The position numbers and the translations under genes are program-made. Source: SKPS01 sp964469215 (GTDB lineage: Bacteria > Bacteroidota > Bacteroidia > Bacteroidales > SKPS01). Taken from it: 64,000 nucleotides of DNA. The notes beneath the pieces are model-generated. The model ran no database searches. It had not been told where the DNA came from and worked only from the letters and a program-made list of their open reading frames with translations. Below are positions 55,117 through 63,322 of this stretch, piece by piece; the first letter of the stretch is position 1; each line of letters starts with the position of its first letter. The stretch is taken from the NCBI GenBank assembly GCA_964469215.1, contig CAYXYB010000010.1, forward strand, positions 1-64,000. Direction: 5' to 3'.

Positions 55117-55250
55117 CTCATTTTGAATGCTAATCAATTTATTGCCAAAATGATAAAAAGCATTTCTTTTCTTAGTTTGCGCAACCTAAGAGCACTTTGC
55201 GGTTTATAGAGCTTTTGGAGTGGCCTCAAATATTGACTATACATATTGAA

Positions 55251-55281
55251 TTGTCTATTGATCCCAACGAAACTAATTTTG
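55251..55281 (+). promoter_or_regulatory. Promoter of the nitroreductase gene
   Basis: TTG at 55251-55253 is followed after 20 bp by TAATTTTG at 55274-55281, a perfect TAnnTTTG. This is the best-matching Bacteroidota promoter in the window and lies 73 bp before the preferred start codon. Confidence 0.6.
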
Positions 55282-55354
55282 TATTTATCATTTTTAAAAC
55301 CAAATGCAATTTATTTTGTTTAATAGAACAGAACAACAATTAAACAAAACAATC

Positions 55355-55921
55355 ATGAAGCTGATAGAACCATTATCATCCAGATTTAGCCCTATGAAGT
55401 TCATCGAAGGGAAGAAAATATCAAAAGAAGAAAGAAATCTCATATTTGAGGCGGCAAGATGGGCCCCTTCAAGTTACAATGAGCAGCCATGGAGATATGT
55501 ATATGCTGATAACACTGACAAAGAGGGCTTCAACCGGATATTGTCAGCGTTAAACGAATACAATCAGAAGTGGGCCCGTGAGGCATCTATGCTTGTTGTG
55601 GCAATAGCATCTGAAAATCTTGCAGCTACTGGCAAACACAACAATTATGCATGGTACGACACCGGCCAGTCTGTTTCGCAGATGATTGTTCAGGCTGCAT
55701 CAATGGGTGTTCAGGCCCATCAAATGGGAGGCTTCGACAGTAAAAGAGCTATTGACCTGCTAAATATACCTTCAGGTTATTCGCCGGTTTCGGTAATTGC
55801 TTTTGGCTATGCTGACGCTCTTGAAAATGTTGCTGATTCATTTCGCGAACGTGCTGAAAATCCCAGGTTGAGAAAAGAAACCGGGCAGTTTGTTTTCAGC
55901 AGTATATTTCAGATCGGATAA
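55355..55921 (+). CDS. Nitroreductase family protein
   Basis: A 188-residue flavin-dependent oxidoreductase of the nitroreductase fold. The SRFSPMKF start, the EAARWAPSSYNEQPWRYV motif (FMN phosphate and isoalloxazine contacts) and the later DTGQSVSQMIVQAASMGV helix and MGGFDSKRAIDLLNIP segment are characteristic. It probably uses NAD(P)H and FMN; the substrate is unknown. The frame also has an ATG at 55304, but the ATG at 55355 gives the family's usual N-terminus (MKLIEPLSSRFSP) and is preferred. It is a single gene; the convergent DUF1573 gene ends 6 bp after it. Confidence 0.9.
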   Translation: MKLIEPLSSRFSPMKFIEGKKISKEERNLIFEAARWAPSSYNEQPWRYVYADNTDKEGFNRILSALNEYNQKWAREASMLVVAIASENLAATGKHNNYAWYDTGQSVSQMIVQAASMGVQAHQMGGFDSKRAIDLLNIPSGYSPVSVIAFGYADALENVADSFRERAENPRLRKETGQFVFSSIFQIG

Positions 55922-55927
55922 CCTGAT

Positions 55928-56737
55928 TCAACGTTCTATATTTCCTCCGATATTGAATATCAGATGGGAGTTCTCAGGGTCGTTGGTGATGATGGTTACA
56001 GATTTTGAGTGAAATCCTGTTCTTCCGAAAGTATTGAAAGACACCTGCATCCTGGTGCTTTCTCCTGGCAGGAGAGTTCTTTTATCCGGTTCACCTGTAG
56101 TACATCCACATGTGCTTTTAATTTTTCTGAGATGCAATGTGTCTTTTCCAACATTGCTCACCATCAGGTTGTACCTTACAATTGATCCTTGTTCGGTTGT
56201 GCCAAAATCGTAGTTGTTGGTGTCAAGTTTTCCAACAGGTGAGTTGCGCAGGTCACGTAGAGAATATCGGCTGAAGTCTTCATAAATAACCGTAACGAAA
56301 TCAAGGTTCTTTACCGGGTTAAGAGTATCGTTGGTTATCATTTCGATCCTGTCCATCACTAATTCCAGATCATTACGTTTTGCTGCATCGTAGGTTACCA
56401 GTAAAAAACCTCCCTCTTTCGGCGGAATAATTGAAGGCTTCGGAATGATACTGATAAATGGAGGCAGTTGATTGAAGCTTATCTGCATACTGCTTTCCCA
56501 GTCGTTGAAGATAAATATTGTATCTGTGTGCACTTCATTCATCTTCAGGTTGCTGAAGAGTTGATGCCAGGAGGTGAATTTAAGATGGCCGTCAATATAT
56601 GTGTAATCTTCGGCAGGTTTAAGTACACTGTTTCCTGATTGTGCCTGGGTAACTATTTGAATCAATGCAAAGAATGCAGTGAATGAGATAAAATATCTCA
56701 ACCTCAACCTCAACCTTAACCTCAACCTTTGTAACAT
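55928..56737 (-). CDS. Exported DUF1573 protein with a repeat-derived signal peptide
   Basis: A 269-residue secreted protein. The n-region of the signal peptide is RLRLRLRLRLR, encoded by a hexanucleotide repeat (56697-56729), followed by a hydrophobic core (FISFTAFFALIQIVTQAQ). Residues about 40-170 are Ig-like. Residues about 180-268 form a DUF1573 domain: NYDFGTTEQGSIVRYNLMVSN, the STCGCTTGEPDK motif, LLPGESTRMQVSF and ITNDPENSHLIFNIGG. DUF1573 is an ASH/HYDIN-like beta-sandwich common in exported Bacteroidota proteins; its function is unknown. It lies 18 bp downstream of the larger DUF1573 gene, probably in one operon. Confidence 0.85.
   Translation of the reverse strand: MLQRLRLRLRLRLRYFISFTAFFALIQIVTQAQSGNSVLKPAEDYTYIDGHLKFTSWHQLFSNLKMNEVHTDTIFIFNDWESSMQISFNQLPPFISIIPKPSIIPPKEGGFLLVTYDAAKRNDLELVMDRIEMITNDTLNPVKNLDFVTVIYEDFSRYSLRDLRNSPVGKLDTNNYDFGTTEQGSIVRYNLMVSNVGKDTLHLRKIKSTCGCTTGEPDKRTLLPGESTRMQVSFNTFGRTGFHSKSVTIITNDPENSHLIFNIGGNIER
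56697..56729. repeat. Hexanucleotide repeat encoding the signal-peptide n-region
   Basis: CTCAAC, CTCAAC, CTCAAC, CTTAAC, CTCAAC, CTT on the + strand encodes alternating Arg-Leu residues 4-14 of the DUF1573 protein on the minus strand. Unit length is two codons, so copy-number change keeps the reading frame and changes the charge and length of the n-region. Confidence 0.9.
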
Positions 56738-56755
56738 GAATCAATTATTTCCGTA

Positions 56756-58198
56756 TTACTCAAGTTTGCCCTTAATCTGAAGCATAACTTCCGGATTTTT
56801 CGGGTCGTTGGTAACAACAGTTATGGTTTTAATCTGATCGCCTGATCTCCCTTTAGTGTCGAACGAGGTGTCTATTTTACTGGATTCACCGGGTTTAATA
56901 ATGGTTTTTTCCGGGTTGGTCGCTGTGCAACCGCAGCTTGCATTAACTTTTCTTATCACAAGGTCGCTTTTCCCTGTGTTTTTGAAAACAAATGAGTGAG
57001 GTATCTTGTCGCCGGAAGGTTTTGTGCCGAAATCGAATTCTTTGTTTTCGAATTCGATCACTGGTGCATTTGCAAGTTGTGACGGCGTAAGCTTCGAGAA
57101 ATCCTCCTTCACAACTGCAGATATGTAAATAATCTTCAGTGGCTGGACTGTGTCGTCGGTTTGCAACATAAGCCTGTCGCCGAACATTTGCCCAAAACCA
57201 TCAACCTTTGAGGCATCAAATGTGATATATAGGGTTACTGTCTTGCCGGGAGGTATCAGGTTGGACGATAAAGAAGCTTTGAGATGTTTGGCAGGTTTTT
57301 GATAATCGATCTTTATTGCTATTTGTGCATCATTATATAATTGTAATGAATCTATACGGGACTCTGTGTTGAGTATGTTTGCAAATGAAACTCCATTTCT
57401 GGTTGTAAGAATATTGCCCATTCTAAATGGGAATCGCATTTCAGGTGTAAGTTCAACCGGTTTCTCAAGAATATCAGCAGTAATAAATAAAATTTTCTGT
57501 TCCTGTTTTGGATCGTTGGTCTGGATAGTGATGCGGTCGTTTCTGTTTCCTGCTTCTTTTACCAGACCGGCATTGTATCTGAGAACAACGAAACCGCGTT
57601 CAGCGGGTTTTATCTTTGATGTCGACAAAGTTGCATTGATATGTAAGGGCATGTCCTTTATGCTCAACTGCATCTCCATGTCACTTTTATTATAAAACCT
57701 GATGGTGTCATTTCGAATCTCATCATGTTTCAGGCTATGAAAGACAGGATTGTTGCGTTCGATCAGAAGGTCACCCAGATGAACCCTGAATGTGTCAGTA
57801 TAGTCTTTTGTACGTGGAGTGACATCACCTTTAATAAACAGGGACAATGTTCCGCTGGTCTTTGAATTTGATACTACCATAATACTTTTCCTGAAAGGCC
57901 CTGGCCGTCCTAATGGATCGTATGCAGCAGATACCATCCCTTTGTCACCCGGAGCAACCGGCGTCTTGGTCCAGTCGGAAGCAGTGCATCCACATCCCGG
58001 TTGTACCCGCGTCAGAATCAGATCCTCATCACCTGTGTTTGTGAACCAGAAAATGTGGTTTGCTTTCCCGCCATTCTCAAGGATCTTTCCATAGTCGTGT
58101 TCAATGTTGTCAAATTTAATTTCAGGTCCTTTTGTCTGGGAATAACTAAATGCCAAACCAACTGTCATGACAATCATTAACAAAATACTTCTTTTCAT
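56756..58198 (-). CDS. Exported protein with two DUF1573 domains
   Basis: A 480-residue secreted protein with a signal peptide (residues 1-20, SILLMIVMTVGLAFSYSQ). An N-terminal DUF1573 domain (about 25-130) has FDNIEHDYGKI, the PGCGCTASDW motif and a KSIMVVSNSK strand; a C-terminal one (about 388-480) has FENKEFDFGTK, the ASCGCTATNP motif and KTITVVTNDPKNP. The middle part (130-385) consists of related Ig-like sandwiches without the CGC motif. These domains resemble the HYDIN-like units of the giant protein. No T9SS sorting domain is visible. A perfect -7 box lies at 58276-58283. Function is unknown. Confidence 0.87.
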   Translation of the reverse strand: MKRSILLMIVMTVGLAFSYSQTKGPEIKFDNIEHDYGKILENGGKANHIFWFTNTGDEDLILTRVQPGCGCTASDWTKTPVAPGDKGMVSAAYDPLGRPGPFRKSIMVVSNSKTSGTLSLFIKGDVTPRTKDYTDTFRVHLGDLLIERNNPVFHSLKHDEIRNDTIRFYNKSDMEMQLSIKDMPLHINATLSTSKIKPAERGFVVLRYNAGLVKEAGNRNDRITIQTNDPKQEQKILFITADILEKPVELTPEMRFPFRMGNILTTRNGVSFANILNTESRIDSLQLYNDAQIAIKIDYQKPAKHLKASLSSNLIPPGKTVTLYITFDASKVDGFGQMFGDRLMLQTDDTVQPLKIIYISAVVKEDFSKLTPSQLANAPVIEFENKEFDFGTKPSGDKIPHSFVFKNTGKSDLVIRKVNASCGCTATNPEKTIIKPGESSKIDTSFDTKGRSGDQIKTITVVTNDPKNPEVMLQIKGKLE

Positions 58199-58275
58199 AA
58201 TAGTAACTCTTTGAATTGTTTTGTTTAATGTTTAATGATGGTCAGCATTGCCATTGGTGCTGATCGTAGAACGTG

Positions 58276-58283
58276 CAAAGATA
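58276..58283 (-). promoter_or_regulatory. Candidate -7 box of the DUF1573 operon
   Basis: CAAAGATA on the + strand is TATCTTTG on the minus strand, a perfect TAnnTTTG, 78 bp upstream of the DUF1573 start. It is divergent from the MBL promoter. Confidence 0.45.
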
Positions 58284-58306
58284 ATTAATATGCTTTAATA
58301 AATATG

Positions 58307-58338
58307 TTGTTGCACCAAACTCTTTTTTTTCATCTTTG
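58307..58338 (+). promoter_or_regulatory. Candidate promoter of the MBL-cysH pair
   Basis: TTGTTG at 58307-58312 is followed after 18 bp by CATCTTTG at 58331-58338, one mismatch to TAnnTTTG. It lies 65 bp before the preferred MBL start codon. Confidence 0.45.
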
Positions 58339-58402
58339 TTGATCAAATAACAAGATTAAAATTCAAAGGTTGACGGAAAATTTTAAAAGCAGCTACTATA
58401 AT

Positions 58403-59245
58403 ATGAAAATCAAATCTTTAAGACCGGAATCATGGCATATGGATGGCGGAGTTGCCTTCGGAGTTGTTCCAAGAACCATCTGGGGTAAGTATCACAATGC
58501 CGACGATAACAACCTAATTCCTATTAAAAACAGGATCCTGCTGGTGGAAACAGGAGACCGTATTGTGATTATTGACACAGGTTTCGGGAATAAACGCGAT
58601 GAAAAATATTACAGATACAAATATATTTTTGATCGCAGGTCTTTGAGTGAATTACTGCCTGACCTGGGTTACAGACCTGAGGATGTGACTGATGTAATTC
58701 TGACACATCTTCATGATGACCATGTCGGAGGTGCTGTTGTATGCGATGAAGGACAGCTTAAACCGGTATTCCCCAATGCCACACACTGGTTATCGGAACA
58801 GCAGTTCAAATGGGCAAATGACCCCAATCCCCGTGAAGCAGCAAGCTTTTTTACCGACAATTATATGCCAATACATGACGCCGGTAAGTTGAAGCTTGTT
58901 TCAGAATCATCAGAAGTTTTACCTGGCATTGAGATTATGTTGTGCAATGGACATACTACCGGCATGATGGTACCAATGATCCGAACCGGCCATGGTGTGG
59001 TAACTTTTCTTGCTGATTTTATCCCAAGCAAGTCTCATATTCCAATTCCTTATCTGGCAAGTGTCGATATTCAGCCACTTGTTGCTCTTAAAGAAAAAGA
59101 GGAATTTCTAAACAAAGCTTTTGCCGAAAACCATATACTGGTATTTGAACACGATTTTGATAATGAAGCATGCCGGCTTGTAATGGGTGAAAAAGGAATT
59201 GTTGCCGGAGATTCTTTCCTTCTGAGTGACATTTTTATTGACTGA
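58403..59245 (+). CDS. MBL-fold metallo-hydrolase
   Basis: A 280-residue cytosolic enzyme of the metallo-beta-lactamase fold. The zinc motif HxHxDH is THLHDDHVGG; the first strand pair reads ILLVETGDRIVIIDTGFGN; a later histidine is in CNGHTTGMMVP, the aspartate in VTFLADFIPS and a final histidine in LVFEHDFD. The arrangement is close to the quorum-quenching/AttM-like and general hydrolase branch; the substrate is unknown. A TTG at 58370 would add 11 residues, but the ATG at 58403 gives a better start. It is followed after 23 bp by the APS/PAPS reductase gene, so the two may be co-transcribed. Confidence 0.88.
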   Translation: MKIKSLRPESWHMDGGVAFGVVPRTIWGKYHNADDNNLIPIKNRILLVETGDRIVIIDTGFGNKRDEKYYRYKYIFDRRSLSELLPDLGYRPEDVTDVILTHLHDDHVGGAVVCDEGQLKPVFPNATHWLSEQQFKWANDPNPREAASFFTDNYMPIHDAGKLKLVSESSEVLPGIEIMLCNGHTTGMMVPMIRTGHGVVTFLADFIPSKSHIPIPYLASVDIQPLVALKEKEEFLNKAFAENHILVFEHDFDNEACRLVMGEKGIVAGDSFLLSDIFID

Positions 59246-59268
59246 TAAACCAATGTTCAGAGAACACT

Positions 59269-59979
59269 ATGGACGCAAGCAAAATAACAGACGAACTGAA
59301 TATCAGGTTTAGCAACAGTACTCCTGAGGAATTGCTTCAATATTTCCTCAACACCTTCAAGGGCAGGATAGCTTTATCGTCCAGCTTATCTTTGGAGGAT
59401 CAGTTACTTACTCACATGATCCTGTATATTGATCCGGAAGCTACAATATTTACCCTTGATACGGGCAGGCTTTTCCCGGAGATATATGATCTAATAGCAA
59501 GGACAAATTCCAGGTACAATACCTCTTTGAAGATATATTTCCCGGAGAGCAATGAAGTGGAAGATATGGTGAATAAAAACGGCATAAATCTTTTTTATGA
59601 CAGTATTGAGAAGCGTAAGATGTGCTGTCATATCCGAAAGGTTGAGCCTTTGCGAAGAGCATTTGCAGGCCTGGAGGTATGGATCTGCGGATTGAGGAGG
59701 GAACAATCTGTGACCCGGACAGATATAAGAGCTGTTGAATGGGATAATGACAACAGGCTGATAAAGCTGAATCCTATCATTGACTGGTCAGAACAGGAGG
59801 TCAGAACTTATATTGCCGACAATAACATTCCTTACAATTATATGCACGACAAGGGCTATCCGAGCATAGGTTGCCAACCTTGCACAAGGGCAGTTGAACG
59901 GGGTGAGGGTCCAAGAGCCGGAAGGTGGTGGTGGGAAAATCCTGAAACAAGGGAATGCGGGCTGCACGGGAGAAAATAG
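59269..59979 (+). CDS. cysH: Phosphoadenylyl/adenylyl-sulfate reductase with [4Fe-4S] motif
   Basis: A 236-residue enzyme of the PAPS reductase family, which reduces APS or PAPS to sulfite in assimilatory sulfate reduction. The nucleotide loop is ALSSSLSLEDQ; the cluster cysteines are the pair Cys119-Cys120 (KRKMCCHIRKV) and the pair Cys202, Cys205 (SIGCQPCTR); the catalytic Cys230 is in ETRECGLH. The presence of both pairs indicates the iron-sulfur type, whose members usually prefer APS. No cysD, cysN or sulfite reductase gene lies nearby. It is 23 bp after the MBL gene and 12 bp before the convergent aminotransferase. Length is normal. Confidence 0.93.
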   Translation: MDASKITDELNIRFSNSTPEELLQYFLNTFKGRIALSSSLSLEDQLLTHMILYIDPEATIFTLDTGRLFPEIYDLIARTNSRYNTSLKIYFPESNEVEDMVNKNGINLFYDSIEKRKMCCHIRKVEPLRRAFAGLEVWICGLRREQSVTRTDIRAVEWDNDNRLIKLNPIIDWSEQEVRTYIADNNIPYNYMHDKGYPSIGCQPCTRAVERGEGPRAGRWWWENPETRECGLHGRK

Positions 59980-59991
59980 CCTGAAATACTA

Positions 59992-60837
59992 TCATCCTGA
60001 GCAATACTCGTTTAGAAGAGAAACAAGATGAGATGCAGTATCGTGATAATAACGTTTTTCACGAACTCCAGCCACCCATTGGATTCCTCTTATGGCATTG
60101 GTCAGGAATATTTCGTCTGCCTCAATTATATCCTTGAAGTTTATATTGCCCCTTTTTAGATGATATTCGGTTTTGTTTTCGATGATCTTCAGGAGATTTC
60201 GCCTCATCACACCTGGAATACACCCCTCGTCAAGTCCGGGTGTGGAAATCTCATCCTGTTTAACAATAAAGATATTTGAAGATGTTGTTTCGATAATATT
60301 TTCCTGGTCATTGATTAAAAATGCATCATCACAACTTTGATTTCGTGCATAAATCCCTGCAAGAACGTAAATCAAAGAGTTGAGAGTTTTGAGCGAAGCC
60401 AATGGAAGGGCGGATTTGAAATTCTGATTGTATATCGTAACATGCAGCCCTTTTCTGTTAAGCTCATATCTGTTCTCTTCAACAGGGCTGCATTGAATAA
60501 TGAAGCTGCATTTATCAGACTTAGGTGTGTAAAGCCCATCTGAATCCCTGAAAAAAGTGATCCTTACACGTGCTCCTTTGTCGATACGGTTTGCCTGCGC
60601 TACTGCTGCAATCAGAGTTCGTATTACTTCATATTCAAGAGAAAATGGTGGTGTTATATTAAGAAAGGTAAAGGTTCGGTTCATCCGGTCAAGGTGATCT
60701 TCTATCCAGAGTGGAGATCCATCCATCAAACGTATGGTTTCGAAGAATCCGTCGCCATAGAAAAAACCCCGGTTTCCCGAGCTAAGCACAAGGTCTTCTT
60801 CGGGAATAAGACTATTGTTATATTGTATTATTGCCAT
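59992..60837 (-). CDS. Class IV aminotransferase (PabC/D-amino acid or branched-chain type)
   Basis: A 281-residue pyridoxal-phosphate enzyme of fold type IV. The RGFFYGDGFFETIRL motif, the PLP lysine Lys150 (ASLKTLNSL), the phosphate-binding IIETTSSNIFIVK and the PGVMRRNLL segment are typical. The short length and the overall pattern resemble 4-amino-4-deoxychorismate lyase (PabC), which makes p-aminobenzoate for folate, but D-amino acid and branched-chain aminotransferases share these motifs. No pabA or pabB is adjacent, so the substrate is uncertain. A perfect -7 box (TATATTTG on the minus strand, 60880-60887) lies 42 bp upstream. Confidence 0.88.
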   Translation of the reverse strand: MAIIQYNNSLIPEEDLVLSSGNRGFFYGDGFFETIRLMDGSPLWIEDHLDRMNRTFTFLNITPPFSLEYEVIRTLIAAVAQANRIDKGARVRITFFRDSDGLYTPKSDKCSFIIQCSPVEENRYELNRKGLHVTIYNQNFKSALPLASLKTLNSLIYVLAGIYARNQSCDDAFLINDQENIIETTSSNIFIVKQDEISTPGLDEGCIPGVMRRNLLKIIENKTEYHLKRGNINFKDIIEADEIFLTNAIRGIQWVAGVREKRYYHDTASHLVSLLNEYCSG

Positions 60838-60879
60838 GATTCTTCAGGTCACAGATTTTGATTTATTGAATCGGCAAAG

Positions 60880-60887
60880 CAAATATA
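60880..60887 (-). promoter_or_regulatory. Candidate -7 box of the aminotransferase gene
   Basis: CAAATATA on the + strand reads TATATTTG on the minus strand, a perfect TAnnTTTG, 42 bp before the start codon. The -33 element is not clear. Confidence 0.4.
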
Positions 60888-60912
60888 CAATCATTTGATC
60901 AGTTTCCTGCTT

Positions 60913-61734
60913 TCATCGGGTGTTTTCTGTCAAATCCTGCTCTTCTGAGGTGTAGTCAAGCTCTGATCCAAGCAATGAATGAGGGATAAGATAGACCAGC
61001 ATTAGAACAATTGAGGCAATAGCAGCCCATTGCTTGTATTTCCTGTTTCTGATTTGTATGAAAAGGGCTGCAAGCCAGAATAATGCTGCAACAGCAGTTT
61101 TATTGTCGGTGAGATCATGCCCAAGTGGCCAACCAGTCCAATAAGCGCCGAATGCGTATTTCTGCATTAGAGGCCCAAGTATCAGACCTCCAACAATAAG
61201 AAAAACCAATGTGAGGATAGTGTAGGCAAAGGTGTATCTGCCTTTTACCAGTGCTTCCATGCCGGTTCTCATGGAGAAAATGAAGGCAAGAAAAATAAAG
61301 ATTATATGAAGGATTGTGACCCAATCCGGCACAACCCCCTTAAACCTGATGACCACAGGTTCTGATGTCAGGCTGACCTCATCATTGTTGTGATACAGGA
61401 ATATCTCATAACTAATTTTACCCGCAGGAGGCTGTTGTGGTATAACTGCTACCAAACCTTCATTGGTCTGTTCCATGCCAGTCGTCGTCCAACTGTCGTG
61501 ACTATTGTATCTCACGTAACTAAAAACCCCGATAACAGACTGATTCCTTACTGGTATGACTATTTTAGCATCACTCTCCTTACCCCAGGTGCGTATTAGT
61601 TTATAATTTACAACTTCTTCGCCTATCGTGACCTCGCCTTTTACAGGATAGGTTGGCCCTGTTGCCCTCTGATACACAGCAATACCCCCTGCAAGTATAA
61701 TGGAGATAATCCAGAAAATAACTGATCGAATCAT
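60913..61734 (-). CDS. Multi-pass membrane protein, function unknown
   Basis: A 273-residue inner-membrane protein. Segments about 4-20, 138-155, 170-190, 215-232 and 238-256 are hydrophobic enough to cross the membrane. The part between the first and second (about 22-135) is soluble and beta-rich, probably outside the cytoplasm, with a YNSHDSWTTTGM stretch. A charged tail follows the last segment. The motif FGAYWTGWPLGHDLTDNK between the third and fourth segments is distinctive, and similar motifs occur in unassigned membrane proteins related to cytochrome c biogenesis or haem handling, but I cannot support a family. It stands alone between two oppositely oriented genes. Confidence 0.7.
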   Translation of the reverse strand: MIRSVIFWIISIILAGGIAVYQRATGPTYPVKGEVTIGEEVVNYKLIRTWGKESDAKIVIPVRNQSVIGVFSYVRYNSHDSWTTTGMEQTNEGLVAVIPQQPPAGKISYEIFLYHNNDEVSLTSEPVVIRFKGVVPDWVTILHIIFIFLAFIFSMRTGMEALVKGRYTFAYTILTLVFLIVGGLILGPLMQKYAFGAYWTGWPLGHDLTDNKTAVAALFWLAALFIQIRNRKYKQWAAIASIVLMLVYLIPHSLLGSELDYTSEEQDLTENTR

Positions 61735-61993
61735 ATTGTGTTTTGTTCAAAATTGATAATAATGTTATGTTCTTATGTTGAAATTAATTTCGAGCACGAA
61801 CATACAAATTTTTCTTTTTATTATTATCTCGGTGCCTATCAGCGAAATCTCTGCGGAAATTCACGGTAAAGCAAAAATCCGTGTTTTCGTAAACTTATTA
61901 AAAATGGCAAATACATCTCAGGTTTTTTAAAAGATTGCCTGAACTTTATGGCTTAAATTGTGTTTTACTGATTATTAACTAAAACTGATATCT

Positions 61994-62605
61994 ATGAAAA
62001 AGATTGCTCTGATATTCTTGTCGTTTATTATTATCGCGATTGCTGCTATCTCTTGTGGTTCGGGTAAAAAATCTGCTGCTTCCGCCGGTAATGTTACTGT
62101 AAGTAAAGACTTTTATTCTTTTGATATAACTGATATAGATGGTAATAAGTTCAGTATGGCAGACATGAAAGGCAAAAAGCTGATGATTGTCAATGTCGCT
62201 TCAAAATGTGGGTTTACTCCACAATATGAGCAGTTGCAATCACTTTACGAAAAATATAGGGGTAAGGGTTTTGTGATCATAGGCTTTCCGGCAAATAATT
62301 TCATGTCACAGGAACCGGGTACTGATCTGGAAATAAAGGAATTTTGCACATCGCAATTCAACGTCACCTTTCCAATGATGTCAAAAATTTCGGTCAAGGG
62401 TGAGGATATCCATCCACTCTATTCCTGGCTTACCAGAAAAGATCTGAACGGGGTTGCAGATTCAGGTGTAAAATGGAATTTCCAGAAATACCTGATAAGT
62501 GAAGAAGGAAAACTTATTGGCATTGCCTATTCCAGAGAAAGGCCGGATTCAGAAAGGATAACAAGATGGATAGAACAGGGTGTTGTTCCGGAATTTGAAG
62601 GTTAA
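61994..62605 (+). CDS. Lipoprotein glutathione peroxidase-like protein
   Basis: A 203-residue exported thioredoxin-fold peroxidase. A signal peptide ending in AIAAISCGSG contains a lipobox with Cys21. The catalytic cysteine is in NVASKCGFTP; the C-terminal tetrad partners Trp and Asn are in VKWNFQKYL. The usual tetrad glutamine (NQF in most members) is replaced by Asn (FPANNF). A second cysteine in EFCTSQFNVTFP is at the position of the resolving cysteine in thioredoxin-dependent members. Such enzymes usually use thioredoxin, not glutathione. The gene stands alone; its 3' end overlaps the convergent outer membrane gene by 4 bp. Confidence 0.9.
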   Translation: MKKIALIFLSFIIIAIAAISCGSGKKSAASAGNVTVSKDFYSFDITDIDGNKFSMADMKGKKLMIVNVASKCGFTPQYEQLQSLYEKYRGKGFVIIGFPANNFMSQEPGTDLEIKEFCTSQFNVTFPMMSKISVKGEDIHPLYSWLTRKDLNGVADSGVKWNFQKYLISEEGKLIGIAYSRERPDSERITRWIEQGVVPEFEG

Positions 62606-63237
62606 TCCGGATTTATAAAGAAGTAGCCTACTGTAAACTGCCAGGTTCGCGAATGGATTACCGGATCAAGACTGGCTGACTGGTTTGGGAGGTCTATTTT
62701 TTGATTTAGTTTTTCTATCCCTAATTCATACCTTACATCAAACAGATACCTCTTATATTCAAAAGCTATTTTGAACTGCCACGAGTAGGTTGCTTTCTTG
62801 AATATTGTTTTGTCGATATTAATATTATGATGGCTTACAGTTGAATTAAAACTTACCTTTTCACGTAAAGGGTATGTCAAGACAGGCCCTGTTCCTAATT
62901 TGATTGTATTGCCAAACTGAATACCAAATAACAGGGGAATGTCGAAATTTGTAAGACTTGCATAAATAAAAGTATCAACATTATCATTCAGTATTGAGAA
63001 GGAAAACAGCCCACTTTTATGTGAACAGATTAACTCAGGTTGAAACCATAAATGTTTTGACTGGATTTTGAAAAATAATCCACCTGCAAACCCAAAACGG
63101 CTATCTCCGCTTTTAAAGTATTCGCTGCTGGTAATAAGCATATTGGAGTTCATGCCGGCTCTGATTCCGAGGTTGAATGGTTGTCCGTTTGACAGCAAAG
63201 GTGCAAAAGTAAGCAGTAAAACTACGAGACGTTTCAT
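62602..63237 (-). CDS. PorT-family-like outer membrane beta-barrel protein
   Basis: A 211-residue exported protein. A signal peptide (RLVVLLLTFAPLLSNGQ) is followed by a start strand FNLGIRAGMNSNML typical of the outer membrane beta-barrel (PorT/OmpW-like) family. Alternating hydrophobic strands continue to the last segment, TWQFTVGYFFINPD, which has an aromatic residue near the C-terminus. Length fits an eight-stranded barrel. No ligand or role can be named. It is convergent with the peroxidase gene, with a 4-bp overlap, and separated from the next minus-strand gene by 85 bp. Confidence 0.75.
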   Translation of the reverse strand: MKRLVVLLLTFAPLLSNGQPFNLGIRAGMNSNMLITSSEYFKSGDSRFGFAGGLFFKIQSKHLWFQPELICSHKSGLFSFSILNDNVDTFIYASLTNFDIPLLFGIQFGNTIKLGTGPVLTYPLREKVSFNSTVSHHNINIDKTIFKKATYSWQFKIAFEYKRYLFDVRYELGIEKLNQKIDLPNQSASLDPVIHSRTWQFTVGYFFINPD

Positions 63238-63322
63238 GGTTAATCAGATATGAATTGATTTTATACGTATAATCGCATGAATTTGATGCATAAAGCAGGG
63301 ACCAGTTTGCTGCTTTTAAAAA

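Larger units (their letters stand above)
54509..55354. other. AT-rich intergenic region between giant gene and nitroreductase
   Basis: This ~845-bp gap contains the minus-strand -7 box at 54577-54584, a 19-bp direct repeat at 55077-55095 and 55098-55116 (TCGCAGAG-TCGC-AAGAT, two mismatches), related CTTTGCG-type text to 55205, and the nitroreductase promoter. A 95-codon minus-strand frame at 54850-55137 looks non-coding. No RNA gene was recognised. Confidence 0.6.

Noticed and set aside
54850..55137. 95-codon minus-strand frame in the intergenic region
   Set aside because: Cysteine- and isoleucine-rich translation typical of AT-rich non-coding DNA; it also covers the TCGCAGAG direct repeat.
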